Shown: positions 1 through 12,186, counted from the stretch's first letter. The stretch is 64,000 bases of DNA from Bryoerythrophyllum caledonicum (GCA_963971425.1 OZ020522.1:5058168-5122167); one strand, 5' to 3'. The notes: a model not told the origin generated them from the sequence alone. A program made the numbers and translations.

Positions 1-79
1 AAGGTGAATTCCAATCCGAATATGCTCGCTTCTTGATACAGGCTACGAACCGCGCTCAACTAGGAAATCTGCTCCTCGA

Positions 80-488
80 CGCCTTCAATGTGAAGGTAAG
101 TCTTGTTATGGTCATGCTCCATAATGATTTGTCGCCCTCCAGTGGACCACTGCCAACATCGGCAGTTCTATAACAACGCAACCTTCATTGTAAAGGTCAG
201 TCTTAATATGGTCATGCTCTCACCGTATTGAATCGTCGTCCTCCAGTGGACCACTGCCAACATCGGCAGTTCTATAACAACGCAGCCTTCAATGTGAAGG
301 TCAGTCTTTATATTGACATGCTCTCACCAGATTGATTCGTCGCCCTCCAGTGGACCACTGCCGATATCGGCAAATCTAAAATAGCGCAGCCTTCAATGTG
401 AAGCTCTGTCTTAATATGGTAATGCTCTCACCATATTAAATCATCGTGCTCCACTGGAGCACTGCCAACATTGGCAGCCCATTAACAG
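80..488. repeat. 104-bp tandem repeat, four copies
   Basis: Four head-to-tail copies start at about 80, 177, 281 and 385. The last three are exactly 104 bp long and the first is slightly shorter. Each unit opens with a CCTTCAATGTGAAG-like block and closes with CTCCAGTGGACCACTGCC followed by an AACATCGGCAG block. The near-palindrome TGCC(A/G)ACATCGGCA inside the unit also occurs singly at about 938, 1069, 5273 and 5394. No reading frame runs through the array. It could be a local satellite or the subterminal repeats of the adjacent MULE-like element; nothing decides between these. Confidence 0.9.
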
Positions 489-784
489 CGCCTTACCAAG
501 CTCGCGTTCAACTCAGAAACGGACAACATCAGCATATGCTCACTCACGACTCTCACATGACTCTCACGCAATATGCTCAAAAACGAAAAGCAGATTGTTT
601 CTAGAACAGCAGACTTATTGAAATTCGAGCATGCACAACTCACAACGCGCTGAAGGAGTTGTTTGCAAGGCAAGACCCAAAGAGTGCTTATCCAAACTTG
701 AGATAAGGTTGCCTCCTCACGCGTCACACCTTGGAAGCAAATCTCAATAAAACGGCTTTGAGAAGGGCTCTACATGAGAATATA
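489..784. other. Spacer, nothing recognised
   Basis: Unique sequence between two tandem arrays. An open stretch on the minus strand has no ATG and no recognisable domain, so I do not call a gene. Confidence 0.5.
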
Positions 785-900
785 GAACGACCTTGGATCT
801 AAAACGCCCTTGGATCTAAAACGACCTTGGTTTCAAAACGTCCTTGGATCTAAAACGACCTTGTTATAAAACATCCTTTGGATCTAAAACGACATAAACG
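785..900. repeat. About 20-bp tandem repeat
   Basis: Five to six imperfect copies of a unit like CTTGGATCTAAAACGAC follow one another, with small insertions. It is noncoding in all frames. Confidence 0.8.
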
Positions 901-1611
901 CCTAGAACGATTGTCTATCACGTCAAGCCGTGAGTGATGCCAATGTCGGCGAAGGTCACCCGCCGAGGTCTGTCTCCACCTTGACCTGAGTCAGAAGACA
1001 ACCACAGACGCAGTTGCACCTCGGGCAGAATGGACACGCCATCACGACTCCCAATTCCATGAAACAGCTGCCGACATCGGCCTCCCTAAAATGGAGGGCT
1101 TGCCGAACATACCCTAAGGAGTGCTTCCCCGATCATACTCTATGATCGAGTGCTTGACGATCATACCCTAGTACAAAAATGCTAGTATCTGTATTGAACT
1201 ATATGAATCTGAACTACAGATTCGAGACAGATTGGAAGTGTACAAACCTTCCATGTCGCTTGCTGAACTATGAAGATCTCCGGCTTCCCTTACCCTCCTC
1301 GATGGTTGCAGGGCAATGTCACCTACAGAAAGCGAAGAAAGTTGTTTAGGTCATTGTCTTACAAGCCCCAACCTCCAATAAACATAGTACTGTCTAAAAG
1401 AGGCAACTCTCTCACCAAAAACCCTAATGGTCCAAGGTTTGAATCCTACAGCGATCATCAACGGAAGTTGTACACAAAATCACAATAACAACTGCTACTA
1501 TTACAACTTCCCGTGTCGGCCGCCTCAATCTCGAACACATTGCCTTATGAAAGGAATCATATCGATACCAGAGAATGATAGTACAAACCTAAGCTACGAT
1601 GTATTAATGAT
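901..1611. other. Spacer with a CATCGGCA palindrome
   Basis: No gene recognised. The near-palindrome TGCCGACATCGGCC lies at 1069-1082 and a related TGCCAATGTCGGCG at 938-951, linking this spacer to the tandem array at 80-488 and to the intron of the transposase at 3-7 kb. Confidence 0.5.
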
Positions 1612-2028
1612 TTAATATGCATAACAAATGACAAAAGGAACCGTGAAGAAACCTCGTTTTGCTGATGGCCCTCTACTTTGAATAGTTGTAGCATGCTCTT
1701 TCCCTCTTGTATCATTGCTACTACTTTGGCTATCCCTCGGATGAATCGTCAAAGTCTGCCCTTGCCCCATCGTGTTCACTGCAAATCCATCTAGATCGTT
1801 GGGAGTTTTTCCAGACATCTCAGGAGTTCTGCACTGTCCTTCTTCAAACTCAAACACTATCGCGGTCTCACTCCCGGAAACTAGCCTAGAAGTCGACCTC
1901 AATCCCCTCATTTGCCTGGACTTCTTGAGTTGCTTAGAGCTTGTGAAGTACAGTGATTGTCTCCTCCGTCTCTTGGGCACATTACAAAAATTGGCCGACA
2001 GCTTTTGCCCACTACCTCGGCACTCCAC
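1612..2028 (-). pseudogene. Decayed N-terminus of ParB-partner-like protein
   Basis: A 138-codon open frame with no ATG at its start, so probably a decayed gene. Its first part (SANFCNVPK, then RRRRQSL) resembles residues 12-33 of the ParB-like protein encoded at 34-41.8 kb (STNFSNPK, then RRRQQSL), and the DNA shows matching blocks with a short deletion here. The rest is Ser/Gln/Thr rich, like exon 2 of that gene. It points away from the MULE-like transposase at 3,091, as the ParB-like gene points away from the intact transposase at 42,446. The ParB-like exons are not found further left. The similarity is short and was judged by eye, so homology is an inference. Confidence 0.4.
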
Positions 2029-2209
2029 TACAACTAAATCTCATTTATGGATAGTTTCAGATACCTAGTTGCTTGTTTATGAAAATTTGGTTGGCCGCCA
2101 ATCTTGTATGTAATTAAATATAATAATGCCTATATCAGAGAGCATGATGACAAAATTGGCGGTTACCTGTAGATTTATCCCCTAAGATACCGTGACAGTT
2201 TAACACCAC

Positions 2210-2690
2210 AAACGCTTGAGAAATGTCGGATTCTGCTCCAATGAACAAATAACGATCCAAACACTTTGATTTTTTGTTCTAACCGTAAGATCTCAATTAA
2301 GATTTATTTGGTAATATATCCACCAAACTTCATAAACTTTGACCGCACTATGGTTCATTATCTTCCATGCGTTTAGTGGATCAGCAAACTGTGACTTAAC
2401 TTGGTGTCAATTTTTTCCACTATATAAGGTCTTCATCTATTACCATCTTCTCAAGCAAGATGATATTTCCCTATACACCCATTTTTAGAGGTAGAGGACA
2501 AGTGAAGCATATTGAAAACAACTGTGCATGGAGTGGAAGTTCGAAATTTCTTAATTCACACCTTATTTTTTTGTGAAATTTATATATTTCATATTGATAT
2601 TCCAAATGGTCTGTATGAAGTTTTACACCACATATTGTTGTGGAAAAAATATAAAGTGATAAGTTTATAGACACTTGGTCCTTTACGGAT
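2210..2690 (+). repeat. Dispersed AT-rich repeat family, copy 1
   Basis: An approximately 480-bp AT-rich segment that matches segments at 54,727-55,300 and 62,110-62,700 on this strand, and the reverse complement of 16,811-17,690 and 20,040-20,720. Landmarks are TTTGACCGCAC, GTGGATCAGCA, a run ending TTTTTAGAGGTAGAG, and ACACCACATATTGTTGT. It has no coding potential. The family could be a non-autonomous DNA transposon; its ends are not defined. Confidence 0.75.
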
Positions 2691-3090
2691 TAAGACACTC
2701 AAGTGGCTCATAATCTTGCTCTAACAGGTACTCCATTTGTGATCATTTTTGAGGCCTGCGCTATTATTGTCACCATATACATTTAGCTCCTGCCGGACAG
2801 TCTGTATTATATTATTCACTGCTACATTGGTTAGTAAGATAATAGTAAAGCCTATTCAACCACCAATTCCTTTTTAACTTTAATTCTCGTCTTCTTTCGA
2901 CGGCGTATTTGAATGCCATTACTGTTTCTGGTACCTACCTCAATTTGTCCATTACGGCGTGCAAATATGCTAGATAGAAGATGTAAATAGTTTAACAATG
3001 CCTTTAGATGTTCAGACATAGTTCCACATTGCCTCCACGATCCTTTGCTGGAGATTTATTTCCTATTCCTCTGCTTTCGATATGCTTCGC

Positions 3091-6000
3091 ATGGCGTCCC
3101 TGTTGGATGCCGAGTCCCAAGATGTTCTGATTCACGGGAGTGGATCTGTCGTGCCTATTTCGTTTGTAGTCGGAGAGGATGGCTTCTCCATTGTTAGTGG
3201 AAGTCGTTTAGCTGCTCGATTCCACATCTTAGATTGCAGTTTGCATATTGACAAGGATGTAATCGATCCGGTCACGAAAGAACTCTCGCACACTAAAGCT
3301 CAAATTTCCTTTCCTTGTGATGGTGGTGACTGCTGGAAATTGCAGCCGGGGAATTATAGAGTGTATGGAACCAAAGACCGTCCCTCCAACGTGTCTGCGG
3401 ACACTTTAACACCAAAACGGTCAACCACTGGAACGGTTGTTACTCCGCTGCTGCAGAAGGTAAAACTCGGGCCTCCTGATGATCCTGTCTTCATCCTTAG
3501 TGATGACTCTGACTGTGAATGCCTCCCTGCAATCCCTCTTCGTAGTGTTCCCCAGTCTAAGTCCGCCTCTGAGAATCTGGAGTCCTCTCCATCTCCTTGT
3601 GTTGGTCTGACTACTTCAAAACCCCCACTTCCTCCTGTAGATAGTATTATCCGATGCCTCCGCCTTCTTGGTGCTAGACGGGGTGCAAAGTCAGCTCTCG
3701 GCAAGTTAGATTATAATTCAATATCAATTCGGAAAGTAGATTTTCTTCCTCCAGAATTCGATGGCGATGTCATTTTTGAACTTCTGCCAATGGGGAAGTA
3801 CCCGCCGTCATCCAAGGCTGGTCAACTTCATGGAATGGATAAGCGAGACGACGGCCACGCGTGGACTCGAACTGTCACATCGCACATCAAATCGGAGTTC
3901 CACCTCACATATAGGATGTCTGCCTGTTTAGGCCACCTCCAGTGCACAAATGATTCATGTGACTACCTGAAGCGTCTGAACCGGACCTCACCAACAAATG
4001 AAACTCAGTGGGAGGGTACTGCCTCAATTCCATTTCATCCAGGTTTTGACCCACCTCCTCATTCTACCGTCGTTTGCGCTATCTGCCAGGTTCCACCCTC
4101 ATGCATTGAAAGTTCTTCAGCTAAGATCTATTACGTACATGCCGAAAGCCACATGACACGTGCATGTGTGCATCTTGGAATACACAATCATGCTGTGAAG
4201 AATGGGAACTATAGAGAGTCATCTACGAAATTCCGGTCACTAATTGCTGAGCAGGTGGAGAGGACTCCATCTGCGACCAACTCCTCAATCGTCCTTGAGG
4301 CTAGCAAGGAGTACCTAGGAGAATTGCTATTATGCCCAGAAGGTGTTCCTCAAAATCATTTTGGATTTGAAGAGCTAATCCCCGTCTTGGACAAATTCAA
4401 GCACGTATCCTCCCCAAATATTCGAAAGCAGGTTACCAGTTTTCGATACATGTGTCGTTTTGGTGTCATGGATAGCATCACTAAACTTAGAGGGTCGAGT
4501 AATTGGGCATTCATCCACAAGAACCGATTTCCTGGTCAAGGAACTGACTCTAACAAGGTTTTTATATTCAAGATGGCCGAGGTGGGCCCTGGTAGTGGAG
4601 TTGACTTAGTTAGGCGGATGCAACCTGGGGGTGACTTGGAGGACTCTTGGATGATGTTTGACCATGTGAAACGTGTGAAGTCCTGGACAACAATGGCTTG
4701 TCATGTGTATGACTCCACACACTGCCGAGTTATGACTATTGCCGTTTGCGATATGCAATCAGAGGATGTGGCAGCCCAACAAATGTTCTGGAGGAATTTG
4801 AACGCTATTTTTGTTAAACACGACATTTGTAATCCAAATTTCAAAGGTTTCATGGCCGACAACGCACAAGCCAACTAGAACGCGGTTTGTATCGTATACG
4901 GTACTGGAGACCCATCTGTCCCTATGGACAACCGCGAGAGAACCTGCCTTTTTCACTGGACACAGTCTCTCGAGAAGCACACCAAGGCAGATATAAGAGT
5001 TGACTTGCAAGATCAACATCGCTGCCTCTACAAACAGTACAAAAACTCAATCTTGTTGGAGGTAGCAGAAAGTAGGTATTTGGCAATCCGAGCGTGGTGG
5101 TTGTCGTCGGGAGCAACATTCGATGAAGCGCTACCACGGCTGGAGTTATGGCTAGCTTTCTAGCATTTCTGTTATCGACAATGGGGAGGCTTCATGCAGC
5201 TTGTAAGTCCTATCATTTTGTGCGTTCTAATTGTGCGGCAAAACTTCACATCTCTCATTCACATGCATTGTAATGCCAACATCCGCACCCCTGCTTGCCA
5301 TTGCCTGAATTGGCACTTGTTCTCTTTGGCACTTGTCATGGACATCCCTGTTTTATTGCACTAAATTTCACCCCGAAGTTACTCCTCAGGCTAGGCCGAC
5401 ATCGGCACCACTTTCGAAGACCCCTCCTTCAATCATCTTTCAATCTTGTACTTCTACTAGAAATCCTTCTACTCCTCCATTCATTTCTCTGCCTCACACA
5501 TTGAATGAAATATGTGCAAAATCTTTCTGAAGCAGAGCTTGTTGAGATGCCTTCGTGTAATTTGGCCGAATCCATACATAACAAGTGGCTGCAACAGTCT
5601 GAAAAAAGAGGGAATGATCTCTACGTTGCAGTTGTCGATGACATGGTACAGGCATTCATGCAAGTTGTTGCGTACTACCAGTTTCTGAAGGATGAGAAGC
5701 TAGGTACCAGGCCTGGAAAAGAGAAACTTCGTTTGCGTATTGCTCAGCGCAGTGCCCAATGTTCAGGAAATTCAAAGGTCCTTCATGCCGCATTAGCCAA
5801 TATGCCTGGTGCACATGAATTTTGTACACGCGATCCCCACTTGGAAGGTGAAGAAGTTTTTATGTCTTTGAAGAGAAAAGTTGATCTTCGTCCTGGTTCT
5901 GAATTCAATTCACATCGCCCTTACAAGATCAGCGTCTCCCGTCCAAGGATAAAGGCTCGTCGTCTTGATGCAAGAATTGTAGACCTAACAGGTGAAGATC

Positions 6001-6967
6001 CCAAACCACGGTTTGATCCTCGTCCTGATGTAGCCGAAGATCTTCCTCCTAACTCAGTGGCTACTTCACCTCCGGTCCAACACGTCAAATATGTTCAAGA
6101 GACTGTCTGTGATGAGAAGCTTTGGCACATTGCAAGGCTTTCCAAGACATCTAGTAAAGCTTGCTTTGCCCAACAAGCTGTAACAAAAAAAAATGTATAG
6201 CTAAGATTGTGTAGGATGGGAGAAGTACGGCTGCTCCAACATATAGGGGGATGATGGACAGCTACAAAAAAAATAGATTGGAGAGAATGTAGTTCTTTTA
6301 CTGCAACGACGATATTGAGCATTGTGTCAAAGGCACCAAGCGCAAGTGGGTGGTTTCTAAACCACCTCTCCCTGACTTTTGGCCACTGAAGATGGGGACA
6401 AACCTGAGTAGAAAGGAGATTCTTGCCCTCGAAAATGCTGGCTTTCATCTTGCGGAGCGCGTGAAGCTGTCCCCACGACGGCTGTTTGTAGATGGCGTCT
6501 TTGTGAACCTGGACGATTATCCTAGTCCCCCAAATCCTACAGAACACCCTACAAAGAGATTTGGTAAAAACATTCGTAGAAACCCGTCTGCCCCTACTAC
6601 TAAACACCATAACAACTGCGCCTCAGCGCTCTCGGTGGTTGGGAAGATTTGTGGTATTCTAATGGTCCCACCTCCAGCTCTAGGTGCCATTGTGACCCTC
6701 GAGTCTTTGAGCATTTCCAAGGTTTCCAGATACTAGTTGACGATTGGCCTGTTTCCAAGCTGCAATTGCGAATCCTTTAAGGAGATGTCAGCAAAGTCAC
6801 TCGGCAAATGCGGTGCTTGGACATATTGTAAGCACCTTCATTACATCTTCAATGTAGTGTGTAGATTTGATTCTAAGGTAGACGTCTTCATTCACGCTCC
6901 TAGTTTCAACTGGAATGAGATTAAACGAGTTCTACAGATTTTGCTCCTTAAATACTATGGTGCATAG
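3091..6967 (+). pseudogene. MULE-like SWIM transposase, decayed copy A
   Basis: Paralogue of the intact transposase at 42,446-46,009 and probably once a DDE-type DNA transposase. The ATG at 3,091 (MASL) aligns with the MASL start of the intact copy; another in-frame ATG lies at 3,082. It keeps the Cys/His cluster (CLGHLQC, CAICQVPPSC, HLGIHNH), the FDHVKRVKSWTTMACH block and MADNAQAN, then stops at a TAG (4,876) where the intact copy has Trp. A second Trp-to-TAG change lies at 5,161. The intron donor is kept (GTAAGT at 5,203) but the acceptor appears to be CAA instead of CAG before 5,520. The frame then continues through NLAESIHNKW to a TAG at 6,198, is disrupted near the A8 run at 6,185, and ends with a SWIM finger (SCNCESF, YCKHLHYIF) after another TAG at 6,734. 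It cannot encode a full protein. Confidence 0.85.
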
Positions 6968-7777
6968 ATATTACAAATATATTTTGTTTTGTACTACAGT
7001 TTGCGGTCTTTTAAATCTATAAAGAGGAGGTGAGACGTAAAGGGCCACCTCCATAGTCCGTACATGTTGTTGTCCATCACATGCTCTATATTTGAGGGAA
7101 AAGAGGAAGAGAAGGTGCCTCTCAATAAAAAATTAGACCAAATTTGCAATTTGATGAAAGGAATCTAAACTCAGACATTGCCATTGCTCCTGTTTACTAC
7201 TTTCTTCAAATTACGTAAATTTGTAGAAAACCTACAGTATTTTACAGCAAATTTTTATAAACTTTCCCACTCATTGATCCTAAATTTTGGTCTTAAATTC
7301 TTCACTTCTCTCTCTTGCCAAGTATTCCTAAACCCTGACCTTCTCCTACTTTCTGGCAACCTCCTCCCGTCTCCCACTATTCTTCTACGTTGCTATTCCA
7401 GCCTTTATCTTTTGACCCGAGGAGATTCTAATTTTCCTTCATTGGAGATACTAGATTCAACGGTTATAGGTCACTTCCTCTAAGACCCTAATCTCCTTGG
7501 TTTCATGTACTACATGTACTATCAATAGTATACCTTCCTTACTTGTAGTATCCTGAACCTTCAGCACGGTTATAGGTCCATTCATTTATAGAATTAACAA
7601 GTTTTCTTCTTAAAAACCGCCTATGCATTTATCTTCAGTCCATTTTTCATCAATACCTCACTTTTTGCACTCTAAGCTCACGAACGTAGGCTCACCGCTC
7701 ACCGCTCGCAAAACTGGGCACCCAAAATAGCAATCCCCACCCTGAAGAAGCTTCCGGATCTGCTGTCGCCGCCCAAC
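6968..7777. other. Spacer after transposase copy A
   Basis: No convincing gene. A 101-codon open stretch at 7,178-7,483 is Leu/Phe rich with no recognisable motif. At 7,690-7,711 there is a GCTCACCGCTCACCGCTCGC block that resembles blocks at about 33,360 and 46,780. Confidence 0.4.
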
Positions 7778-9260
7778 ATGCGCCTGCCAGATCCTCCGGC
7801 GGAAGGCGACCTCCCGGCACCACCAAAGTCTGTGTCCCGGAGATTGGCGCCCGGGCCAAGGAATCCTTCCAGGAGCTACAGAGACTTGGTCCGGGAGACC
7901 AAGTCAGCTTCCGAGACAGAACTACCAGCACCTCCTATTCCGGAAGGTTTGGCGGAACATCCACCTCCACCGCCGGAGTCCAGGACTCCGGTGGCTCAGG
8001 TTTCTCCACCGATCGGACCGTCGTCCCGGAAGACCACCCTTTCGCCGGCAACATCAAAGAAAGCGAAGGGCAAGCAGCGAGCTCCAGTAGAGATATCCCC
8101 CTCCCGCAAGAGTGGGAGAAACTGGGGACATGGTGCTCCGACTTAGGTTAGTTAGGTTTAGCATTTTTGGGTTTAGATTCCGGATCGGCAGCGATTAGCG
8201 ATAGGGCCCCATGTGCACCTGGCTGCTCACGGAATCAACTGCGAGTTTTGTAGTTGGAGTAGGAATTCCAGAGCCGGAACTGTTCCGAGATTATAGGATC
8301 TGAGATCCGATCTGGGACCTTTCCGGATTTCTCGGATCTTTTAGATAAGATCTAGCGGATTTCCCGTAGGGGTAGGTAGGAAGAAAGCTAAGTTTAGAAG
8401 GGACTTAGTTAGAACTTAGTAGTAAGGTTTTGGGGAAAAACCTTTCATCTTGTCTTTCTCACTTAGAAATATACGTCAACCATTTGTACTAGACTTGCTC
8501 CTTGGTACTATTATGTGTGAAGTATACACTTTGTGAGTAGCGGATCCATTCCTTCGTGAGCAATTGTGTCAATATCTTTCCGGAGTAGGGTGATAGCTGG
8601 TTTGTCAAGAGAAAGACTGGTCAAGATCCGTGTCGGGAGATCGCCTGGGAGAGCTGGAGGGCTATTGCAGAGGTAGGCCTGGTAGACTCCAGGGTCCGGA
8701 AGTAGCCAGGAGAGGAGGGGACAAACTGCAGAGGTGTTCCTAGTAGTCTCTAGGAAACGGAGAAATCCCTGTTAACCTGGATTCCGGTCAAAGCCAGAGT
8801 TTTCCCCCAAGATAGGAAAAAGCCTGATGCGTAGGTCTAGACCGAACACTCTGGCGAGGTAGTAAGATCATCTCCAGAGGATCACAATTGCACTCACCGG
8901 AATGTCGTTGTAGTCTGGACTTGTCTCTCTGTGACCGCATCCGGAAGGCCATCCGGATGTCGTGAGAGTCTAAGTCTAGCAACAACAATCAACTCACCAA
9001 GTTAGCAAAGTAGGAGAGTGGTGTTCGGTCACTATAAGTTCCGGACAGTGGGTGCCTAGCCACTTAAAGTCACAGAGCAGTGGGAAATCGAGCCACTTAC
9101 ACAAAACAGGATCAATGGACTCCAGCCACTCGCTTAAAAACTCCAGGAGACTCTCTGAGGAGGAACATAGATAAATCAAACTACCCTCCAGACTTCCGGA
9201 AATTACTTTCCGGAAACTATTGTACAAAATCCAGACTCTGGAAGGATCCGGATCTACTTT
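7750..9260. repeat. Region unusually dense in TCCGGA
   Basis: The hexamer TCCGGA or one-base variants, often as TTCCGGAT or TTCCGGAA, recurs well over a dozen times in 1.5 kb, for example near 7,757, 7,942, 8,180, 8,320, 8,578, 8,698, 8,938, 8,952, 9,044, 9,194, 9,210 and 9,250. The motif is self-complementary. The copies are not evenly spaced, so this is not a simple tandem repeat. It could be a diverged LTR or leader with clustered binding sites, or simply compositional bias of an old element. Confidence 0.5.
7778..8146 (+). CDS. Proline-rich open reading frame, unknown
   Basis: A 122-codon frame starting at an ATG. The product is rich in Pro, Ser, Arg and Lys, with repeated PAPP and SRK-like segments and a basic C-terminus, and would be disordered. 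This composition is common at the N-terminus of retrotransposon gag proteins, but no zinc knuckle or capsid-like segment follows; the sequence after the stop is noncoding and TCCGGA-rich. It may be the stub of a deleted Gypsy gag or no gene at all. Confidence 0.3.
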   Translation: MRLPDPPAEGDLPAPPKSVSRRLAPGPRNPSRSYRDLVRETKSASETELPAPPIPEGLAEHPPPPPESRTPVAQVSPPIGPSSRKTTLSPATSKKAKGKQRAPVEISPSRKSGRNWGHGAPT

Positions 9261-9952
9261 ACGTAAGTAAAGAATATAGCTAACTTGTAAACGATTGTTG
9301 TGATAAGTTTAGTAATTCAGAGTATTTGGAAAAGAACATTAGGTCTCTGTGGGAACAAAACCGGAGCGGTTACTTTGGAAGCATTTAGTGACGATTGGAT
9401 GCATTTCGGAGGAATATTGTCTCTACGAACTGCAACAGTTTAGTAGTTTTCAATTTGGACAACTACATACCCCTCTTCAAGATTTTGCACAAACTGTGGA
9501 ATTGGACAAGGAACAACATAGTCTTCTAGCCACCTTGGCATCAACTATATTGAAATCATGTTCTAGCATCGGTATGTTCTAAACCCTGTGTTTTTTTCTT
9601 AGAGATAGTTGAATGTTTTAAGTATGTTATGTGTACATGATTTGTAAAAATAATACAGTATATTTGATGTGTACGTCATTTATATGTATAGTATAAATTG
9701 TATATCTTTTTATGTAATTGATTGTTCTCAAAGGAGCCTCAAGTAATGGTTTTTGTCTTACTGTAAATTGCAGATCCTGATAAGATCTATCAAGATCAAT
9801 TGGCGCAATCCATAGTGTATACATGGGTTGAAAGTGCGGGTGGAACAACTATCATGGATAGTGTTGGTTTCGAGATTAGCTTCAGTAGGAGCGGTGGAAC
9901 GCAGAGCCTAGGCAACAATAGCACAGCCGAGAGTGATGGACATAGGGTTTAA
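9068..9952 (+). CDS. Spliced orphan reading frame, three exon blocks
   Basis: Three open blocks join in phase at canonical sites: about 9,068-9,262 (donor GTAAGT), 9,343-9,571 (acceptor ATTAG, donor GTATGT) and 9,774-9,952 (acceptor TTGCAG), ending at TAA. The last two give about 136 codons with segments such as WKHLVTIGC, LQDFAQTVELDKEQ and IVYTWVESAGG that read like globular protein. The first block has no ATG and a TAA just upstream, so an upstream exon is missing or the gene is a fragment. I do not recognise the family. It may be a host gene fragment carried by a transposon. Introns would be 80 and 202 nt. The phase agreement supports a real gene, but this is inference. Confidence 0.4.
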
Positions 9953-10017
9953 ATTCCAAGACAACCAAATCGCAAATTATCACAATCGAGTCTTCCATGC
10001 ATTAATGAAAGAGACTC

Positions 10018-10348
10018 CCCTGACAAAACAAAGGTGGATGTAGTTGACACACAAAAGGTGGATGTTGGCATCAAAGTCATGGTGGATGTTTGCGACAAAA
10101 TAGAGGTGGATGTTGGCAACAAGACAAAGTTGGATTTCGGTGACAAAACAAAGGTGGATATTGGTGACCAAGGAGAAGGAACTACAGCCATAGAGCTTAT
10201 TGGGGTGGACATTGGGGTAGTGTCTACAAATGTTACTGTCAAAATGGAGCTTGAACAACGTATCAAAAAGTTAAGAGAAGAAGCGGCAGAATTTGAAAGA
10301 GTTCAAAAGCTGAAGAAGGTGACGATATTGGAACCTCTCAAAAATTGA
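10018..10348 (+). repeat. Coding minisatellite, KVDVGDKT repeats
   Basis: About seven imperfect 24-30-bp copies of a GACAAAACAAAGGTGGAT-like unit keep one frame open, giving repeats such as KVDVGDKT, followed by a Glu/Lys-rich helical stretch (ELEQRIKKLREEAAEFE). The frame ends at 10,348 and a similar Lys/Glu-rich stretch continues in another frame to about 10,542, suggesting one frameshift. No ATG-led gene or known domain can be assigned. Confidence 0.5.
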
Positions 10349-10630
10349 AAGAAGAAGCTATTGAGTTGGACTTAAAAATTGAACCATCAAAACTAACAGA
10401 GGTGCCTCGGGTAGCAATGAAGGTGCCCATCCCTCCTCTCCTACTTCCGATTAATGCTAATGTTGCAACTAAACAAAAGACTAGAAGTGAGCTTGCTGTT
10501 GAAGTTAAGTGTGCACAGGAAGCAAAGAAGAGAAATAAATGATCCAAGAAAAATTGACGTGGGTAGGATAATTCTTGTGGGATGTAGTTTGGATTGTAGA
10601 AAGTGGAGTACTTTTGTGATGGATGCCACA

Positions 10631-11849
10631 CCTATTCTAGAGATGGGGACATAGTGTTTTATAATTTATGAACTCTCTATTTACTTTTGAATTGAGCCTT
10701 GGATGTATTGCATGTATCGCCTATATTGTATCGTACGAATTCCTTGGGAGAGTTTGTACCTATGGTACATTGTGCACCACTTCTACAATCATGTGTACAT
10801 GTAATACGGATTGTATAGAAGAGTTGGACGATACACTGCCTTGCCCTCCGCCATTATCCCATATCATATGCGATTAGGGTGACGGGCTACTACATAAGAG
10901 AGCTCAACTACAATACTATTGAATTGCTATGTGAGCCATTAGGTGACATGGTTGAGTTGGCTACGGAAGTCAATTATTGTGCAGTTGGTGTGGCCATCGT
11001 GTGACACCTACGCCTTTTTATTACAATTATATTTTACTTTGCAAAATTGTGATTTTTAAAAAGCATATTGATTACTGTAAGATATATTATATTTTAAAAT
11101 ATATGTTGAGGTTTATAAATATATATTTTACAATACACAAAATCAATTGACCCCCTAATTACCTTTTTTTAAGTTCACTTTGTAACATGTAGTATATTTT
11201 TTGTAACATCTTATATATTTTCATCTTTTTCCTTTATTTTATTGTGAGCACATTGATTGCAATAAAAAAATCATTACAATAATCAAAATTATGTTGATGT
11301 TTGTAAATATATTCATAAGTACATAAGAAATGTTAAACCCATTTTCAATTTTGTTTTAGAACTTTGCAATATTTTTCTATGCATTAGCGGACCCTCATGT
11401 ATTGTAAGTCTAAGTACAAACTAAAATCTTAAAAGTAGAGATAAAAGTAAGTGTCTCATCTTGTCACGTCCTAGGGCACAAATCACCTAGAAATCACATG
11501 ATACTCATAGAAGCTTTTATCATCTAGAGAGAAGAATAAGAAGAAATTCAAAAAAATAAAAAAATAAAGACACATTAAAGATTGAATGCCCTTTATATAC
11601 TATATATTGAATATATAATACAGACTATAAAATTATTCTAAATACTCACTTTTTATTTTAAACAACCGAGATTGCTTAGGCATATAAAGTTCAAATATTA
11701 AGATAAATGCCCCCACAAACAACAGCATGGTCCCCACCTTTGTAATTTTTCCTCCACGTGGCAATATCTAGAAGGGTTCATCCCAATATTAGATTATATA
11801 CATCATAGTTGACGGTTTAGAGTCACACATACGGATGGAAACCAATTAT
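10631..11849. other. AT-rich spacer
   Basis: Strongly AT-rich sequence with runs of A and T and no credible reading frame. I see no RNA gene, repeat array or element end in it. Confidence 0.5.
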
Positions 11850-12050
11850 TATATCACTAGTGGAACCCAAGTTGTTCCCAACCAGCCAATGATAATCCAC
11901 AATAAAGTAAACAAATGCCCATTATTTAGATACCCAAATTTCCTTCGTATATAAACTAAAAGTGATCCAGATATCACCATGTGGCGCGGTATGAGATGCC
12001 TAGGTATCGGTCCAGGTATTAGCCCTTCGGCATTTATTATATGTAGTAGA
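11850..12050 (-). mobile_element. Helitron-like 5' segment
   Basis: Read on the minus strand, 12,050 begins TCTACTACATATAATAAA and continues through CCTAGGCATCTC, GTATCTAAATAATGGGC and GATTATCATTGGCT. The same landmarks in the same order occur on the plus strand from 53,434. A start of TC followed by an A/T-rich tract is typical of Helitron 5' ends. No CTRR 3' end is visible for this copy, so its length is unknown. Confidence 0.4.
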
Positions 12051-12186
12051 TTAATATAGATATATTTCGATCTCTCTATGTAATTAAAGGCATACATATA
12101 TCACCAAGGTATCACGCCATACAATGCGGCAACATGTGGCATTTTTTCTCTTTTGACTTTTATCTTCACTTTTACAATTAACACGC

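Noticed and set aside
482..727. 81-codon minus-strand open frame
   Set aside because: No recognisable motif, no clear gene context, and it overlaps the edge of a tandem repeat.
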